Source of the DNA: Crossiella sp. CA-258035 | Lineage (GTDB): Bacteria; Actinomycetota; Actinomycetes; Mycobacteriales; Pseudonocardiaceae | Assembly: GCF_030064675.1 (NCBI RefSeq) | Contig: NZ_CP116413.1 | Location: 1,211,001 to 1,275,000, forward strand | Length of the DNA stretch: 64,000 nt | Reading direction: 5' to 3' | Shown: piece after piece, positions 52,273-59,989 of the stretch | Position numbering within the stretch: the stretch's first letter is position 1 | How the letters are laid out: the number at the start of each line of letters is the position of its first letter | Made by a program: the position numbers and the translations under genes | Notes under the pieces: generated by a model | What the model was told of the DNA's origin: nothing | The model's database searches: none | Seen by the model: only the letters and a program-made list of their open reading frames with translations

Positions 52273-53441
52273 GATTCCTCTCCGATGAGCTGGAGCGGCC
52301 GGAACGGTCCCTTGCCGCAGTTCGGGCAGCCCGCGGCGCGCAGGTCGGCCACCGAGTTCCACTCCGCGCCCGCGCCGACCGGGAACTTCGCCCCGCAGTT
52401 GCCGCACTCGTACTCGCGCAGCCTGCTCCGCTTCTCCCTGGTGTACAGCGGCCCCTGGTACGCGCCCGGCACCGAGGAGGCGGTGGCCTCGGTGGTCAGC
52501 AGGTGCTGGAAGAAGCCGGTGCCGCCGAGGATGCCGCTGCCCTGGTACTCGTTGAAGTTGCGGATCAGGCTGTGCGTCACCAGGTTCAGCCCGATGATCT
52601 CCTGCTGCACCGCCAGCATCTCCTCGGGCCCCTTGGCCCCGAAGGAGAAGAAGATGCTCTGCGCAGGCCCAGGCTTGAGCCCCTCGACCGCCCTGGACAG
52701 GAACAGCCGCGCGCCCTCCGCGGTGTAGGGCGGGTCGGTCATGGCCGCGTCGAACTGGCCGACCAGGCGCGGCGGCAGCGGCTCGCGCAGGTCGTGCTTG
52801 GCGAGGTCGACCCGGAAGTCCATGGTGGAGGCGGTGTCGGCGATGAAGTCGAGCACCTCGTCGGAGATGTCGGCCACCGCCAGCCGGGACACCAGCGACA
52901 CGCCCAGCGCCTGCTCGACCACGGCGATCGCGATGGACACCTGGTCGTCATCACCCACCAGCAGCACCGAGGACCCCGGCAGCACCCCGGCCCTGATCAG
53001 CGCCAGCACCCGGCGGACCTTGGTCTCCGCGGTGCAGTGCGACTGGTCCAGCGCCAGGTCCGCCCCCGGCCCCGCCGCGGAGATCCGCCGCAGCTGCTCA
53101 ACGGCCTCCTGCAACGCCCGGGGAATCGGGATCTCCAGCCCGCCGCACCGGGAGCAGTCGGTGTCCAGGTCCAGCCCGAGCCCGAGGTGCGCGATCAGCT
53201 CCAGCCCGCTGTCGGTCAGCCGGGACGGCCGCTGCTCACCCAGCAACCCGTGCCTGCGCAGCTCGTTGCCCACCGCCGCCACGATCGGCACCGGCAACCC
53301 GGTGTGCCTGCTGACATCTCTGGTGGAGGCGGGTCCGATCTGCCGGAACGCGCGGACCACGGCCCGCACCCCCGCAGGTCCTTCCTGAAGCCGGACCGCC
53401 TCCGCGATCTCGGCCAGCACCTCGTTGCCCTGCGTGCTCAC
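52269..53441 (-). CDS. BpsA-like branched-chain aminopropyltransferase (PF01861/DUF43 type)
   Basis: The protein has 390 residues, read from the GTG at 53441. It has an N-terminal winged helix (RAFRQIGPASTRDVSRHTGLPVPIVAAV), a CSRCGG pair and a Rossmann-type catalytic domain (SSVLLVGDDDQVSIAI, FDAAMTDPPYTAEGARLFLSRAVEGL, FNEYQGSGILGG). It ends in a C-terminal zinc-ribbon-like tail with CGNCG and CPNCG. The GDDD and DPPYT motifs are those of archaeal N4-bis(aminopropyl)spermidine synthase, which adds aminopropyl groups to spermidine. It leads a coupled operon with GNAT, FkbH-like and ACP genes, a combination I do not know from described pathways. Confidence 0.82.
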   Translation of the reverse strand: MSTQGNEVLAEIAEAVRLQEGPAGVRAVVRAFRQIGPASTRDVSRHTGLPVPIVAAVGNELRRHGLLGEQRPSRLTDSGLELIAHLGLGLDLDTDCSRCGGLEIPIPRALQEAVEQLRRISAAGPGADLALDQSHCTAETKVRRVLALIRAGVLPGSSVLLVGDDDQVSIAIAVVEQALGVSLVSRLAVADISDEVLDFIADTASTMDFRVDLAKHDLREPLPPRLVGQFDAAMTDPPYTAEGARLFLSRAVEGLKPGPAQSIFFSFGAKGPEEMLAVQQEIIGLNLVTHSLIRNFNEYQGSGILGGTGFFQHLLTTEATASSVPGAYQGPLYTREKRSRLREYECGNCGAKFPVGAGAEWNSVADLRAAGCPNCGKGPFRPLQLIGEES

Positions 53442-53494
53442 AATGGGTCGCCACCCGCGCTGATCTGCATGATTGGCCGAGTATAACGAGCCGA

Positions 53495-55045
53495 TCAGCG
53501 TGGGTTGCGGCACAGCTCCAGCACCGAGTCCTCTGTCTTCGCGCAGGGCAGGTAGCTGGCCGCGCGGAGTTTTTCCCGGGCCGAGTCGGTGGCCAGGTGG
53601 CGGATCAGGTTGCCGAGGATGGAGGCCGGGGGCGGGGTGCCGTTGGTGTAGAGGTACTCGACGGTCCAGAACGGGTAGCTGGAGTCCTGGTTCGGGTCGA
53701 TGTGCTCGTAGATCGGCTCCTTGCCGGCCAGGCGGACCCGGACCAGCTTCGGGTACTTGGCGCGGTCGGCGGCGGTCTGGGCCTCGGCGTAGCCGATGGC
53801 GCCGGAGACCGCGTTCACCCGGTCCAGCAGTTCGCTGGTGCGGGCGCGTTCGCAGCGGGTCCAGGGCACGCCGGGGTTGCGGTCGTTGGTCTCGCAGAAC
53901 TGCGAGGTCAGGCTGGGGGAGAGGCGGTCCTCCGGGAAGCCGAGCACGTACTTCTCGAAGGTGGTGCGGCTGCCGGAGGAGCCGGTGCGGCTGACGATCC
54001 GGATCGGCAGGTTCACCCCCGGCCGCACCTGGCTCCAGTTGGTGTACTCGCCGGCGTAGATCTTGCGCAGCTGTTCCAGGCTAAGGTCGGTGATGCCCTG
54101 CTTGGACACCTCCTCGTTGACCACCACGCTGAACACGATGGCCGCCAACGGTTTCGGCTTCAGCTCCGGCGCCACGTCCCCGGCGTGCCCGTCGGAGACG
54201 GTGGCCAGCGCCTCGGTCGCCCCGGCCGCCTGGAGCTGTTGCAGGCCCTCCAGGCTGCTGTTGGGCTCGACCTTGATCTCGGTGCCCGCGCAGCCGGCCA
54301 GGTGCGCCTTGGTGATCTCCTCGGCGATCGGCGCGAACGCGGTGGAGCCGACCAGCCGCAGCTGCCCAGGGCTGCCGCAGTTGTCCGGCGCGGACCTGGT
54401 CGAGACGATCAGCACCACCAGCACCACCGGGGTCAGCGCCCCGGCCAGCCAGCGCAGCACCCGCTGCCGGGTGATCCGCCGCTGCGCCGCCTCGTCCTGG
54501 ATCAGCCCGCCGTAGAGCTGGCCCCGGCTCTGCCGCACGCCCTTGTCGGTGCCGGAGAGCAGCACCGCGAACTTGAACCGCTCCCGCCGGTTGAGGTGCA
54601 CCTTGGGCAGGGTCACCTCGTTGCCGGAGTGCTCCAGCTCGGTGTTGAACCGCTCCTTGATGTCATCGGATGCCTCGGAGACCTTGACCGCCCGCACCTC
54701 CCGCGGCCCGAAGGTGAACCGCAGCCGGTTGACGTAGTCGGACTCGGCCACGTCGGTGCTGCCGGAGTTGCGGATGGCCAGGATCACCATGGACGGGTGG
54801 TCCACCTTGCGGCCGCGGAAGAAGTGCTCCAGCTCGCCGAACTCGCCGGGCAGGCTCAGGTTCAGCCCCGAGTCGAACACCACCCGCCAGGCCAGTCGGT
54901 TGCGTTCGAACAGGTACCGGTCCACCACCAGCCAGACCACCACCACGGCCAGCCCGGCGACCAGCACCCACAGCCCGGTCTCACTGGTGAGCGCACCCCC
55001 CAGCAGATCCAGCATCCCCAGCACCGTGCCAAAAAACCCACCCAT
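53495..55045 (-). CDS. PstS-like solute-binding protein with N-terminal membrane-bound region
   Basis: The 516-residue protein starts at the ATG at 55045 (ATG at 55015 is an alternative). A first membrane helix (GLWVLVAGLAVVVVWLVVD) is followed by about 120 cytoplasmic residues. A second helix (VLRWLAGALTPVVLVVLIVS) precedes a type 2 PBP domain (LRLVGSTAFAPIAEEITKAH, NEEVSKQGITDLSLEQLRKIYAGEYTNWSQV, IVSRTGSSGSRTTFEKYV) that should face outward. The PBP domain resembles phosphate-binding PstS. There are no transporter genes beside it, so a sensory role is likely. It ends 53 bp before the BpsA-like gene. Confidence 0.85.
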   Translation of the reverse strand: MGGFFGTVLGMLDLLGGALTSETGLWVLVAGLAVVVVWLVVDRYLFERNRLAWRVVFDSGLNLSLPGEFGELEHFFRGRKVDHPSMVILAIRNSGSTDVAESDYVNRLRFTFGPREVRAVKVSEASDDIKERFNTELEHSGNEVTLPKVHLNRRERFKFAVLLSGTDKGVRQSRGQLYGGLIQDEAAQRRITRQRVLRWLAGALTPVVLVVLIVSTRSAPDNCGSPGQLRLVGSTAFAPIAEEITKAHLAGCAGTEIKVEPNSSLEGLQQLQAAGATEALATVSDGHAGDVAPELKPKPLAAIVFSVVVNEEVSKQGITDLSLEQLRKIYAGEYTNWSQVRPGVNLPIRIVSRTGSSGSRTTFEKYVLGFPEDRLSPSLTSQFCETNDRNPGVPWTRCERARTSELLDRVNAVSGAIGYAEAQTAADRAKYPKLVRVRLAGKEPIYEHIDPNQDSSYPFWTVEYLYTNGTPPPASILGNLIRHLATDSAREKLRAASYLPCAKTEDSVLELCRNPR

Positions 55046-55076
55046 ACCTGGACGTTGTCACTCGTTCAGGTGGTCC

Positions 55077-55153
55077 GGGGCCGGGGTTACGCAAGCGGGA
55101 TGGCTTCGCTACCTGGGTGGCCGGTGGCTGAACGCGGGCGGAACTCCGGCCCC
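55077..55153 (-). terminator. Possible terminator before the PstS-like gene
   Basis: GGGGCCGGGGTT at 55077-55088 pairs with AACTCCGGCCCC at 55142-55153 with one mismatch. The long loop makes it a weak call. It follows the stop of the Cys-rich protein gene on the minus strand. Confidence 0.4.
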
Positions 55154-55154
55154 G

Positions 55155-55646
55155 CTACCGCTGCGGGCGGGGACGCAGGTCCCGCTGGCTCATGGTCCCC
55201 ACCACCCAGCGTCCCCGGTGCCGGTAGGTGACCTCCGCCCACCAGAGGCCATCGCGCTTGTCCAGCCAGACCGCGGTGCCGGGGAACCACTCCTCGCCCA
55301 CCCGGACCAGGCAGGGCCTGCCGTCCGCCTCGGCCTTGGCGGTGGTCCTGAGCTGGTCCTGCCGGGCCACCGCGCGCTCGGTGCAGCAGACCTGACAGGC
55401 GGCCAGTCCGCGCGACTGGGCCTCGGCCCAGGCGAGGCGTTCCGGTTCGTGCACGTCCATGCCCTTGTAGCGGGCGAACTGGTGGCCTTCCAGCAGGGCG
55501 GCGCAGTCCCGCTGGTTGTGGAACACCGCGCCGCGCTCGGTGCGGTAGCCCAGTTTCCGGACGCCGGGCGGCGGGGCCTTGCAGTCCGCGCACTGGCCGG
55601 GCAGCAGGTCGTGCACACAGCGTTCGTCAGCGACTGCTCGAGGCAT
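55155..55646 (-). CDS. Cys-rich hypothetical protein with zinc-binding motifs
   Basis: The 163-residue protein starts at the ATG at 55646 after AGGGGG. It has an N-terminal Cys cluster (CVHDLLPGQCADC), then a segment GAVFHNQRDCAALLEGHQFARYKG with a distant Cys pair (LAACQVCC). The C-terminal half (RVGEEWFPGTAVWLDKRDGLWWAEVTYRHRGRWV) looks like a small beta-rich domain. The HNQxxC...C..C order suggests zinc binding. I do not recognise a named family and infer no function. Confidence 0.72.
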   Translation of the reverse strand: MPRAVADERCVHDLLPGQCADCKAPPPGVRKLGYRTERGAVFHNQRDCAALLEGHQFARYKGMDVHEPERLAWAEAQSRGLAACQVCCTERAVARQDQLRTTAKAEADGRPCLVRVGEEWFPGTAVWLDKRDGLWWAEVTYRHRGRWVVGTMSQRDLRPRPQR

Positions 55647-55822
55647 GACGGAGACCCCCTGGTCTGAATGTGCGCACGGTAGGGGAGGCCGGGATGGGGC
55701 GGCAAGAGGTTCGCTGGGCCGGGTGCCTGGGTGGCGATCGCGGGGGTGGGCGTGGCGCACAGTGACGGATTGGGTACGGAGCACTATCTTTCGGGGGATT
55801 TTGGGCGATATTGAGGAGAGCC

Positions 55823-57127
55823 ATGACCGCCGCTCAGCCGCGGGTGGTGCCCGTCGGCGCCGCGTTCGACCACATGCCGTTCACCCGCAGGCACCTGATG
55901 ATCGGGCTGACCCTGTTCGGCGCCTTCGTCATCGACTCCTGGGAACTGGTCGCGCTGGTCTACGTGCAGGCGGACCTGGCCGCCTCGATGGGGATGGACC
56001 AGGCGTCGGTGGGGCTGGTGCTCTCCGCGCTGTCCTTCGGGATGATTCCCGGCGCGCTGCTGTGGGGGCCGGTGGCGGACCGGATCGGGCGGCGGCCCGC
56101 CTGTTTCGGGTCGATGGTGGCCTACAGCGTGCTGGCCATCGCCTCGGCGTTCGCGCCGGAGCCCTGGGTGCTGATCCTGTTGCGGGTGCTCTCCGGGTTC
56201 GCGCTGGCCGGGGTGTACACGGTGACCTTCCCCTACTTCCTGGAGCTGGTGCCGACCAAGGTGCGCGGGCGGGCCGCGGTGTACCTGTCCATGGGCTGGC
56301 CGGTCGGGCTGCTCTGCGCGATCGGGGCCTCCAGTCTGATCCGGGACTGGAGCTGGCAGATCATGCTGGCCGGGGCGGTGGCGGGGGGCTGGGCGTTCGT
56401 GCTGCGCGCGGTGGTGCCGGAGTCGCCGTACTGGCTCATCGCCCGCGGCCGGGAGGAGGAGGCGCGGGTGGTGCTGCGCCAGCTGGCCAGCCCGGACGCG
56501 GAGGCTCAGCTGACCGGCAGTGGTGGCCGGGTGGGCAACCCGCTGGAGCTCTTCCGCGGCAGGTTGGTGCGGGTGGCGGTGCCCGCGCTGCTGGTCAACT
56601 TCGTGTTCAGCTGGGGCTACTGGGGCCTGCAGAACTGGCTGCCCACGCTGCTGGCGCAGAAGGGCCTGACGCTGGACGCCTCGCTGGCCTTCGCCGCGCT
56701 GAGTGCGGTGATGATGATCCCCGGCTACCTCACCGCCTCCTACCTGACCGCGCGGTTCGGCCGGAAGAAGATCTTCCTGCTGTACGTGCTGGCCGCCTGC
56801 GCCGGGGGCTTCGTCTTCGCCACCGCCGACTCGCTCACCCAGCTGTACCTGGGCAACTTCACCCTGGCCTTCTTCAGCCTCGGCGCGTGGGGGGTGTGGA
56901 ACACCTGGAACGGCGAGTTCTACCCCACCGTGACCAGGGGCACCGGCGCCGCCTACTCCAGCGCCATGCAGCTGATCGCCAGCACCAGCGCGCCGGCCGC
57001 GATCGGCCTGCTGCTCGATGCCAACCTCGGGTTCACCCTGGTCATCCTGGTGATCAACGCTTTCCTGGTGGTCTCGGTGCTGCTCGCGCTGGTGCTGCCG
57101 GAGACGGAGGGGCGCACCCTGACCTGA
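55823..57127 (+). CDS. MFS transporter (sugar porter/aromatic acid symporter-like)
   Basis: The 434-residue protein starts at the ATG at 55823 after GAGGAGAG and has twelve membrane helices. The MFS motif after helix 2 is WGPVADRIGRRPACFG, and the motif after helix 4 region is PTKVRGRAAVYLSMGWPVG. LVLPETEGRTL at the C-terminus is the sugar-porter-type ending. It probably imports an organic acid, sugar or aromatic acid by proton symport. No catabolic genes lie beside it, so the substrate cannot be guessed. Confidence 0.88.
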   Translation: MTAAQPRVVPVGAAFDHMPFTRRHLMIGLTLFGAFVIDSWELVALVYVQADLAASMGMDQASVGLVLSALSFGMIPGALLWGPVADRIGRRPACFGSMVAYSVLAIASAFAPEPWVLILLRVLSGFALAGVYTVTFPYFLELVPTKVRGRAAVYLSMGWPVGLLCAIGASSLIRDWSWQIMLAGAVAGGWAFVLRAVVPESPYWLIARGREEEARVVLRQLASPDAEAQLTGSGGRVGNPLELFRGRLVRVAVPALLVNFVFSWGYWGLQNWLPTLLAQKGLTLDASLAFAALSAVMMIPGYLTASYLTARFGRKKIFLLYVLAACAGGFVFATADSLTQLYLGNFTLAFFSLGAWGVWNTWNGEFYPTVTRGTGAAYSSAMQLIASTSAPAAIGLLLDANLGFTLVILVINAFLVVSVLLALVLPETEGRTLT

Positions 57128-57215
57128 GGCCGGGAATCTAGTGATTTCCTGGAAATTTTGGCGTCTTTAGGGCATGTCGGGGCACAACGGCCCCAGATGC
57201 GTTTACAGTAGGTCC

Positions 57216-57289
57216 AGTAGGCCGGGCGGGATCGCCGCAGGGTGGGCCTAACCCCCAGGGGTCCGCCCGCCGCGAGTGCCCGGCCTACT
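57216..57289 (+). other. Long hairpin with T-rich tail in the leader region
   Basis: AGTAGGCCGGGC at 57216-57227 pairs perfectly with GCCCGGCCTACT at 57278-57289. The 50-base interior can pair further (GGTGGGCC with GGGGTCCGCCC). TCTTTCTCTCC follows. It may be the terminator of the MFS gene or a leader of the sigma factor gene that starts 85 bp later. Confidence 0.55.
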
Positions 57290-57373
57290 TCTTTCTCTCC
57301 CCTCTGATACCCAGGTCACACAACCGCGTCGGCGGCCGTGCGCGTCCCCGGGGTGAGGGGAGGTGGTGGCCGG

Positions 57374-57895
57374 ATGCGGGCGGCGGAGGAACAGCGGTAC
57401 ACCGAGTACGTCAGCGCGCGGCTGCCCGCGCTGCGGCGGACCGCGTACCTGCTGTGCGGGGACGAGCACCGCGCGGACGACGTGGTGCAGGCGACCATCA
57501 CCAAGCTCTTCGTGCACTGGCGCCGGGCGTCCGCCGCGGACGACCTGGACCGCTACGTGCGGGCGATGCTGGTCCGCACCTTCATCTCCGAGCAGCGACT
57601 GGGCTGGGCCAAGCGGATCCGGCTGGTCGGCGGTCCAGAGGAGCTGCCGCCGACCGTCGCGCCCGCCGGGCCGGACGTGGAGACCAGGGCGGTGGTGCAC
57701 GCGGCGCTGGCCAGGGTCGCGCCCAGGGCGCGGGCGGTGCTGGTGCTGCGGTTCCTGCTGGACCTGCCGGTGCTGGAGGTGGCCGAGCTGCTCGGCTGCT
57801 CGGCCGGGAACGTGAAGAGCCAGACCTCGCTCGGCCTGGCCGCGCTGCGGCGGCTGCTGGGCGAGTCGGCGCTGGTCAACCTGGGGAAGGAGTAG
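57374..57895 (+). CDS. ECF sigma factor (SigE/sigma-70 family, actinobacterial type)
   Basis: The 173-residue protein starts at the ATG at 57374 (GGGGAGGTGG upstream). Region 2 is LPALRRTAYLLCGDEHRADDVVQATITKLFVHWRRA, and region 4 is RVAPRARAVLVLRFLLDLPVLEVAELLGCSAGNVKSQTSLGLAALR. The layout fits short SigE-family ECF factors of actinobacteria. A membrane protein gene begins 5 bp later and is the likely anti-sigma partner. Confidence 0.92.
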   Translation: MRAAEEQRYTEYVSARLPALRRTAYLLCGDEHRADDVVQATITKLFVHWRRASAADDLDRYVRAMLVRTFISEQRLGWAKRIRLVGGPEELPPTVAPAGPDVETRAVVHAALARVAPRARAVLVLRFLLDLPVLEVAELLGCSAGNVKSQTSLGLAALRRLLGESALVNLGKE

Positions 57896-57900
57896 CGGAG

Positions 57901-58782
57901 ATGGAACCGGAGGAGCTGCTCGCCCCGCTGCGGGAGGCCGGGCCGCGCACCCCGTCCACGGTCGACGTGCCCGCCGCGATCCGGGCCGGGACCCGTCGTC
58001 GCCGGGCTCGGCAGGTGGCCGGGGCGGGAGTGGCCGCGGCGCTGACCGTGCTGGTCGCGCTGCTGGCGCCGAGCCTGGTCAGCGGGCTGTCCACGGTCGA
58101 GCCCGCGCGGCCCGCGGTGACCTTCGACCCGCTGCGCAAGTCCTTCCGGGTGGGCTCGGCCGGTGGGTTCACCCCGGTCAGCTACGAGACCGGGCGGGAC
58201 CGGCAGCGGATCACCCTGGTGCGCGCCGACGGCGGCGGCGGGCAGGCCACGGTCACCATGACCGGCGGCGGTCCCGGACCCGGGAGCGAGGCCGCGCCGC
58301 CGGTGCACGGGCGGCGGGCGGTGTGGCAGGGCACGGGCGTGGCCTGGGAGTGGACCGACGGGGCCTGGGGGTCCGTCGAGGGCACTGGTGACCGGGAGCA
58401 GGCGCACCGGATCGCGCAGAGCGTCGAGTCCGGGGCAGACGACCTGGTGCTGGTGCCGTTCAAGCAGGTCCAGCCGGATCCGCTGCTCGGGGTGCTCAGC
58501 CCGTACGGGAGCAGCGACCGGGTCACCGACGCGGTGCTGCTGGTCTACGGCGGTCCCGGCGGGCGGATCCTGGTCGGCACCCAGCGGGACCTGGCCCGTG
58601 ACCCGGTGACCGGGCTGCCGCGGCGGGCGCCCCGGTTCGACACCGAGCTGGACGGCAGGCAGGCCGCGGTGACCGACTCCGCGGTGACCCTGGCCGGGAC
58701 CGGCGGCGGGCCCGCGGTGGTGGCGCTGTCGGCGACCGCGGGCCGGGCGCGACTGGTGGAGCTGGCCCTCGCCCTGCGCTGA
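57901..58782 (+). CDS. Probable anti-sigma/membrane partner of the sigma factor
   Basis: The 293-residue protein has a short acidic N-terminal cytosolic part (MEPEELLAPLREAGPRTPSTVDVPAAIRAGTRRRRARQ). One membrane helix (VAGAGVAAALTVLVALLAPSLV) follows, then a secreted domain of about 220 residues without recognised motifs. Position 5 bp after the sigma gene and the single helix fit an anti-sigma role. The typical zinc-anti-sigma HxxxCxxC motif is absent, so the assignment rests on context. Confidence 0.75.
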   Translation: MEPEELLAPLREAGPRTPSTVDVPAAIRAGTRRRRARQVAGAGVAAALTVLVALLAPSLVSGLSTVEPARPAVTFDPLRKSFRVGSAGGFTPVSYETGRDRQRITLVRADGGGGQATVTMTGGGPGPGSEAAPPVHGRRAVWQGTGVAWEWTDGAWGSVEGTGDREQAHRIAQSVESGADDLVLVPFKQVQPDPLLGVLSPYGSSDRVTDAVLLVYGGPGGRILVGTQRDLARDPVTGLPRRAPRFDTELDGRQAAVTDSAVTLAGTGGGPAVVALSATAGRARLVELALALR

Positions 58783-58838
58783 ACCGAAGTGGTGGCACCC
58801 CCGTTAACCGGGACAAACCCACCTGACGGGGGTGCCTC

Positions 58839-59285
58839 GTGCGATCGACCGCCAACACTCGCACCCGACTACTGGCGCTGGCCCTGCTCGGGGCCGGCAC
58901 CGCGACCGGCGCGGTCGTGGCCCTCGACCCGCCGCCACCGCGGCCGCCGCGGCTGATCGCCAACCCGGTCCTGGCCCTGCCGCCGCCGCTGGCGGCCGGG
59001 GCGGGAGATCCGGTCTACGCCGACCCGCCCGAGCCGCCGCCGGCGCACACCGGCCCGGCCCCGATCGTCACGGTGCCCATCGTCACCGGGCCCATCGTCA
59101 CCAGGCCGGTCGTGCCCGCCCGGCCCAAGCCGATGCCCCGCCCGGCCAAGCCCAGACCCGCCCAGCCCAGCACTTCCGCGCCACCGCCGCCCGCCCCGCC
59201 CAAGGCCGAGCCGCCGCCGGTCACCTGGCACATCTGCGACTTCTTCCGCTACTGGCTGCCCCGCCGGTACTGCGCGGGCCGTTGA
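58839..59285 (+). CDS. Secreted proline-rich small protein
   Basis: The 148-residue protein starts at a GTG after GACGGGGGTG. A signal-like N-terminus (TRLLALALLGAGTATGAVVAL) is followed by a Pro-rich region with short repeats (IVTVPIVTGPIVTRPVV) and a C-terminal WHICDFFRYWLPRRYC with two Cys. I recognise no family. It is a likely wall-associated or surface protein that follows the sigma/anti-sigma pair by about 55 bp. Confidence 0.6.
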   Translation: MRSTANTRTRLLALALLGAGTATGAVVALDPPPPRPPRLIANPVLALPPPLAAGAGDPVYADPPEPPPAHTGPAPIVTVPIVTGPIVTRPVVPARPKPMPRPAKPRPAQPSTSAPPPPAPPKAEPPPVTWHICDFFRYWLPRRYCAGR

Positions 59286-59395
59286 GCCGCGGCTACGCAG
59301 ATCCGCGTAGCCGGGTTCACCGCCTCAACGGACGACCGGAACAGCGCTCCCGCCGACGATGGGAACCGACCAGACGTGTCGGCGAGGGAGCACCC

Positions 59396-59947
59396 ATGAG
59401 CACGCAAGCAACCGCAGTCAAGCCGGGGGCGACGCCGGTCCGGCGCAGTGCCGAGCGGGAGCGCCTGCTGCCGCGGCGCACCCGCAAGGCCGTGCTGGTG
59501 GCGCACATCGTCAGCGCGGGGGCCTGGATCGGGCTGGACGTGGTGCTGGCCGTGCTGGTCTTCACCGCGGCGGGCACCTCGGACGCCCAGCTGGCCGCGG
59601 TCTGCTACCAGGTGCTGGAGCTGCTGGTCTGGCCGATGCTCACGCTGGCGGCGGTGTGCCTGGTCAGCGGCGTGGTGCTGGGGCTGGGCACCAAGTACGG
59701 GCTGGTCAGGTACTGGTGGGTGGCGGTCAAGCTGGTGCTCAACCTGGCGCTGCTCGCGCTGGTGGCCTTCGCGCTGCGCAGCGGGGTCACCGAGATCGCC
59801 GAGTACGGGCGGCAGCTGGCCGCCGGGCAGGCGTCGCTGCGCGGGCCGGGCGACCTGGTGTACCCGCCGATCGTGTCCACCACCGCGCTGCTGTTCGCCA
59901 CGGTGATCTCGGTGTACAAGCCCTGGGGCAGGCTGCGCAAGAAGTGA
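59396..59947 (+). CDS. Four-helix membrane protein (DUF2269-like)
   Basis: The 183-residue protein starts at the ATG at 59396 after GAGGGAG. After a basic N-terminus (RRSAERERLLPRRTRKAV) it has four helices: LVAHIVSAGAWIGLDVVLAVLVF, VLELLVWPMLTLAAVCLVSGVVLGL, YWWVAVKLVLNLALLALVAFAL and IVSTTALLFATVISVYKPWG. The HxxSAxxWxGxxV pattern in helix 1 resembles DUF2269 proteins. The function is unknown. Confidence 0.75.
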   Translation: MSTQATAVKPGATPVRRSAERERLLPRRTRKAVLVAHIVSAGAWIGLDVVLAVLVFTAAGTSDAQLAAVCYQVLELLVWPMLTLAAVCLVSGVVLGLGTKYGLVRYWWVAVKLVLNLALLALVAFALRSGVTEIAEYGRQLAAGQASLRGPGDLVYPPIVSTTALLFATVISVYKPWGRLRKK

Positions 59948-59952
59948 CCGGG

Positions 59953-59984
59953 GACGAGGCCGCGCTGGCAGGCGCGGCCTCGTC
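59953..59984. terminator. Bidirectional terminator between convergent genes
   Basis: GACGAGGCCGCG (59953-59964) pairs perfectly with CGCGGCCTCGTC (59973-59984), with GCGTTTC following on the plus strand. It lies between the DUF2269-like and chitinase genes. Confidence 0.85.
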
Positions 59985-59989
59985 GCGTT

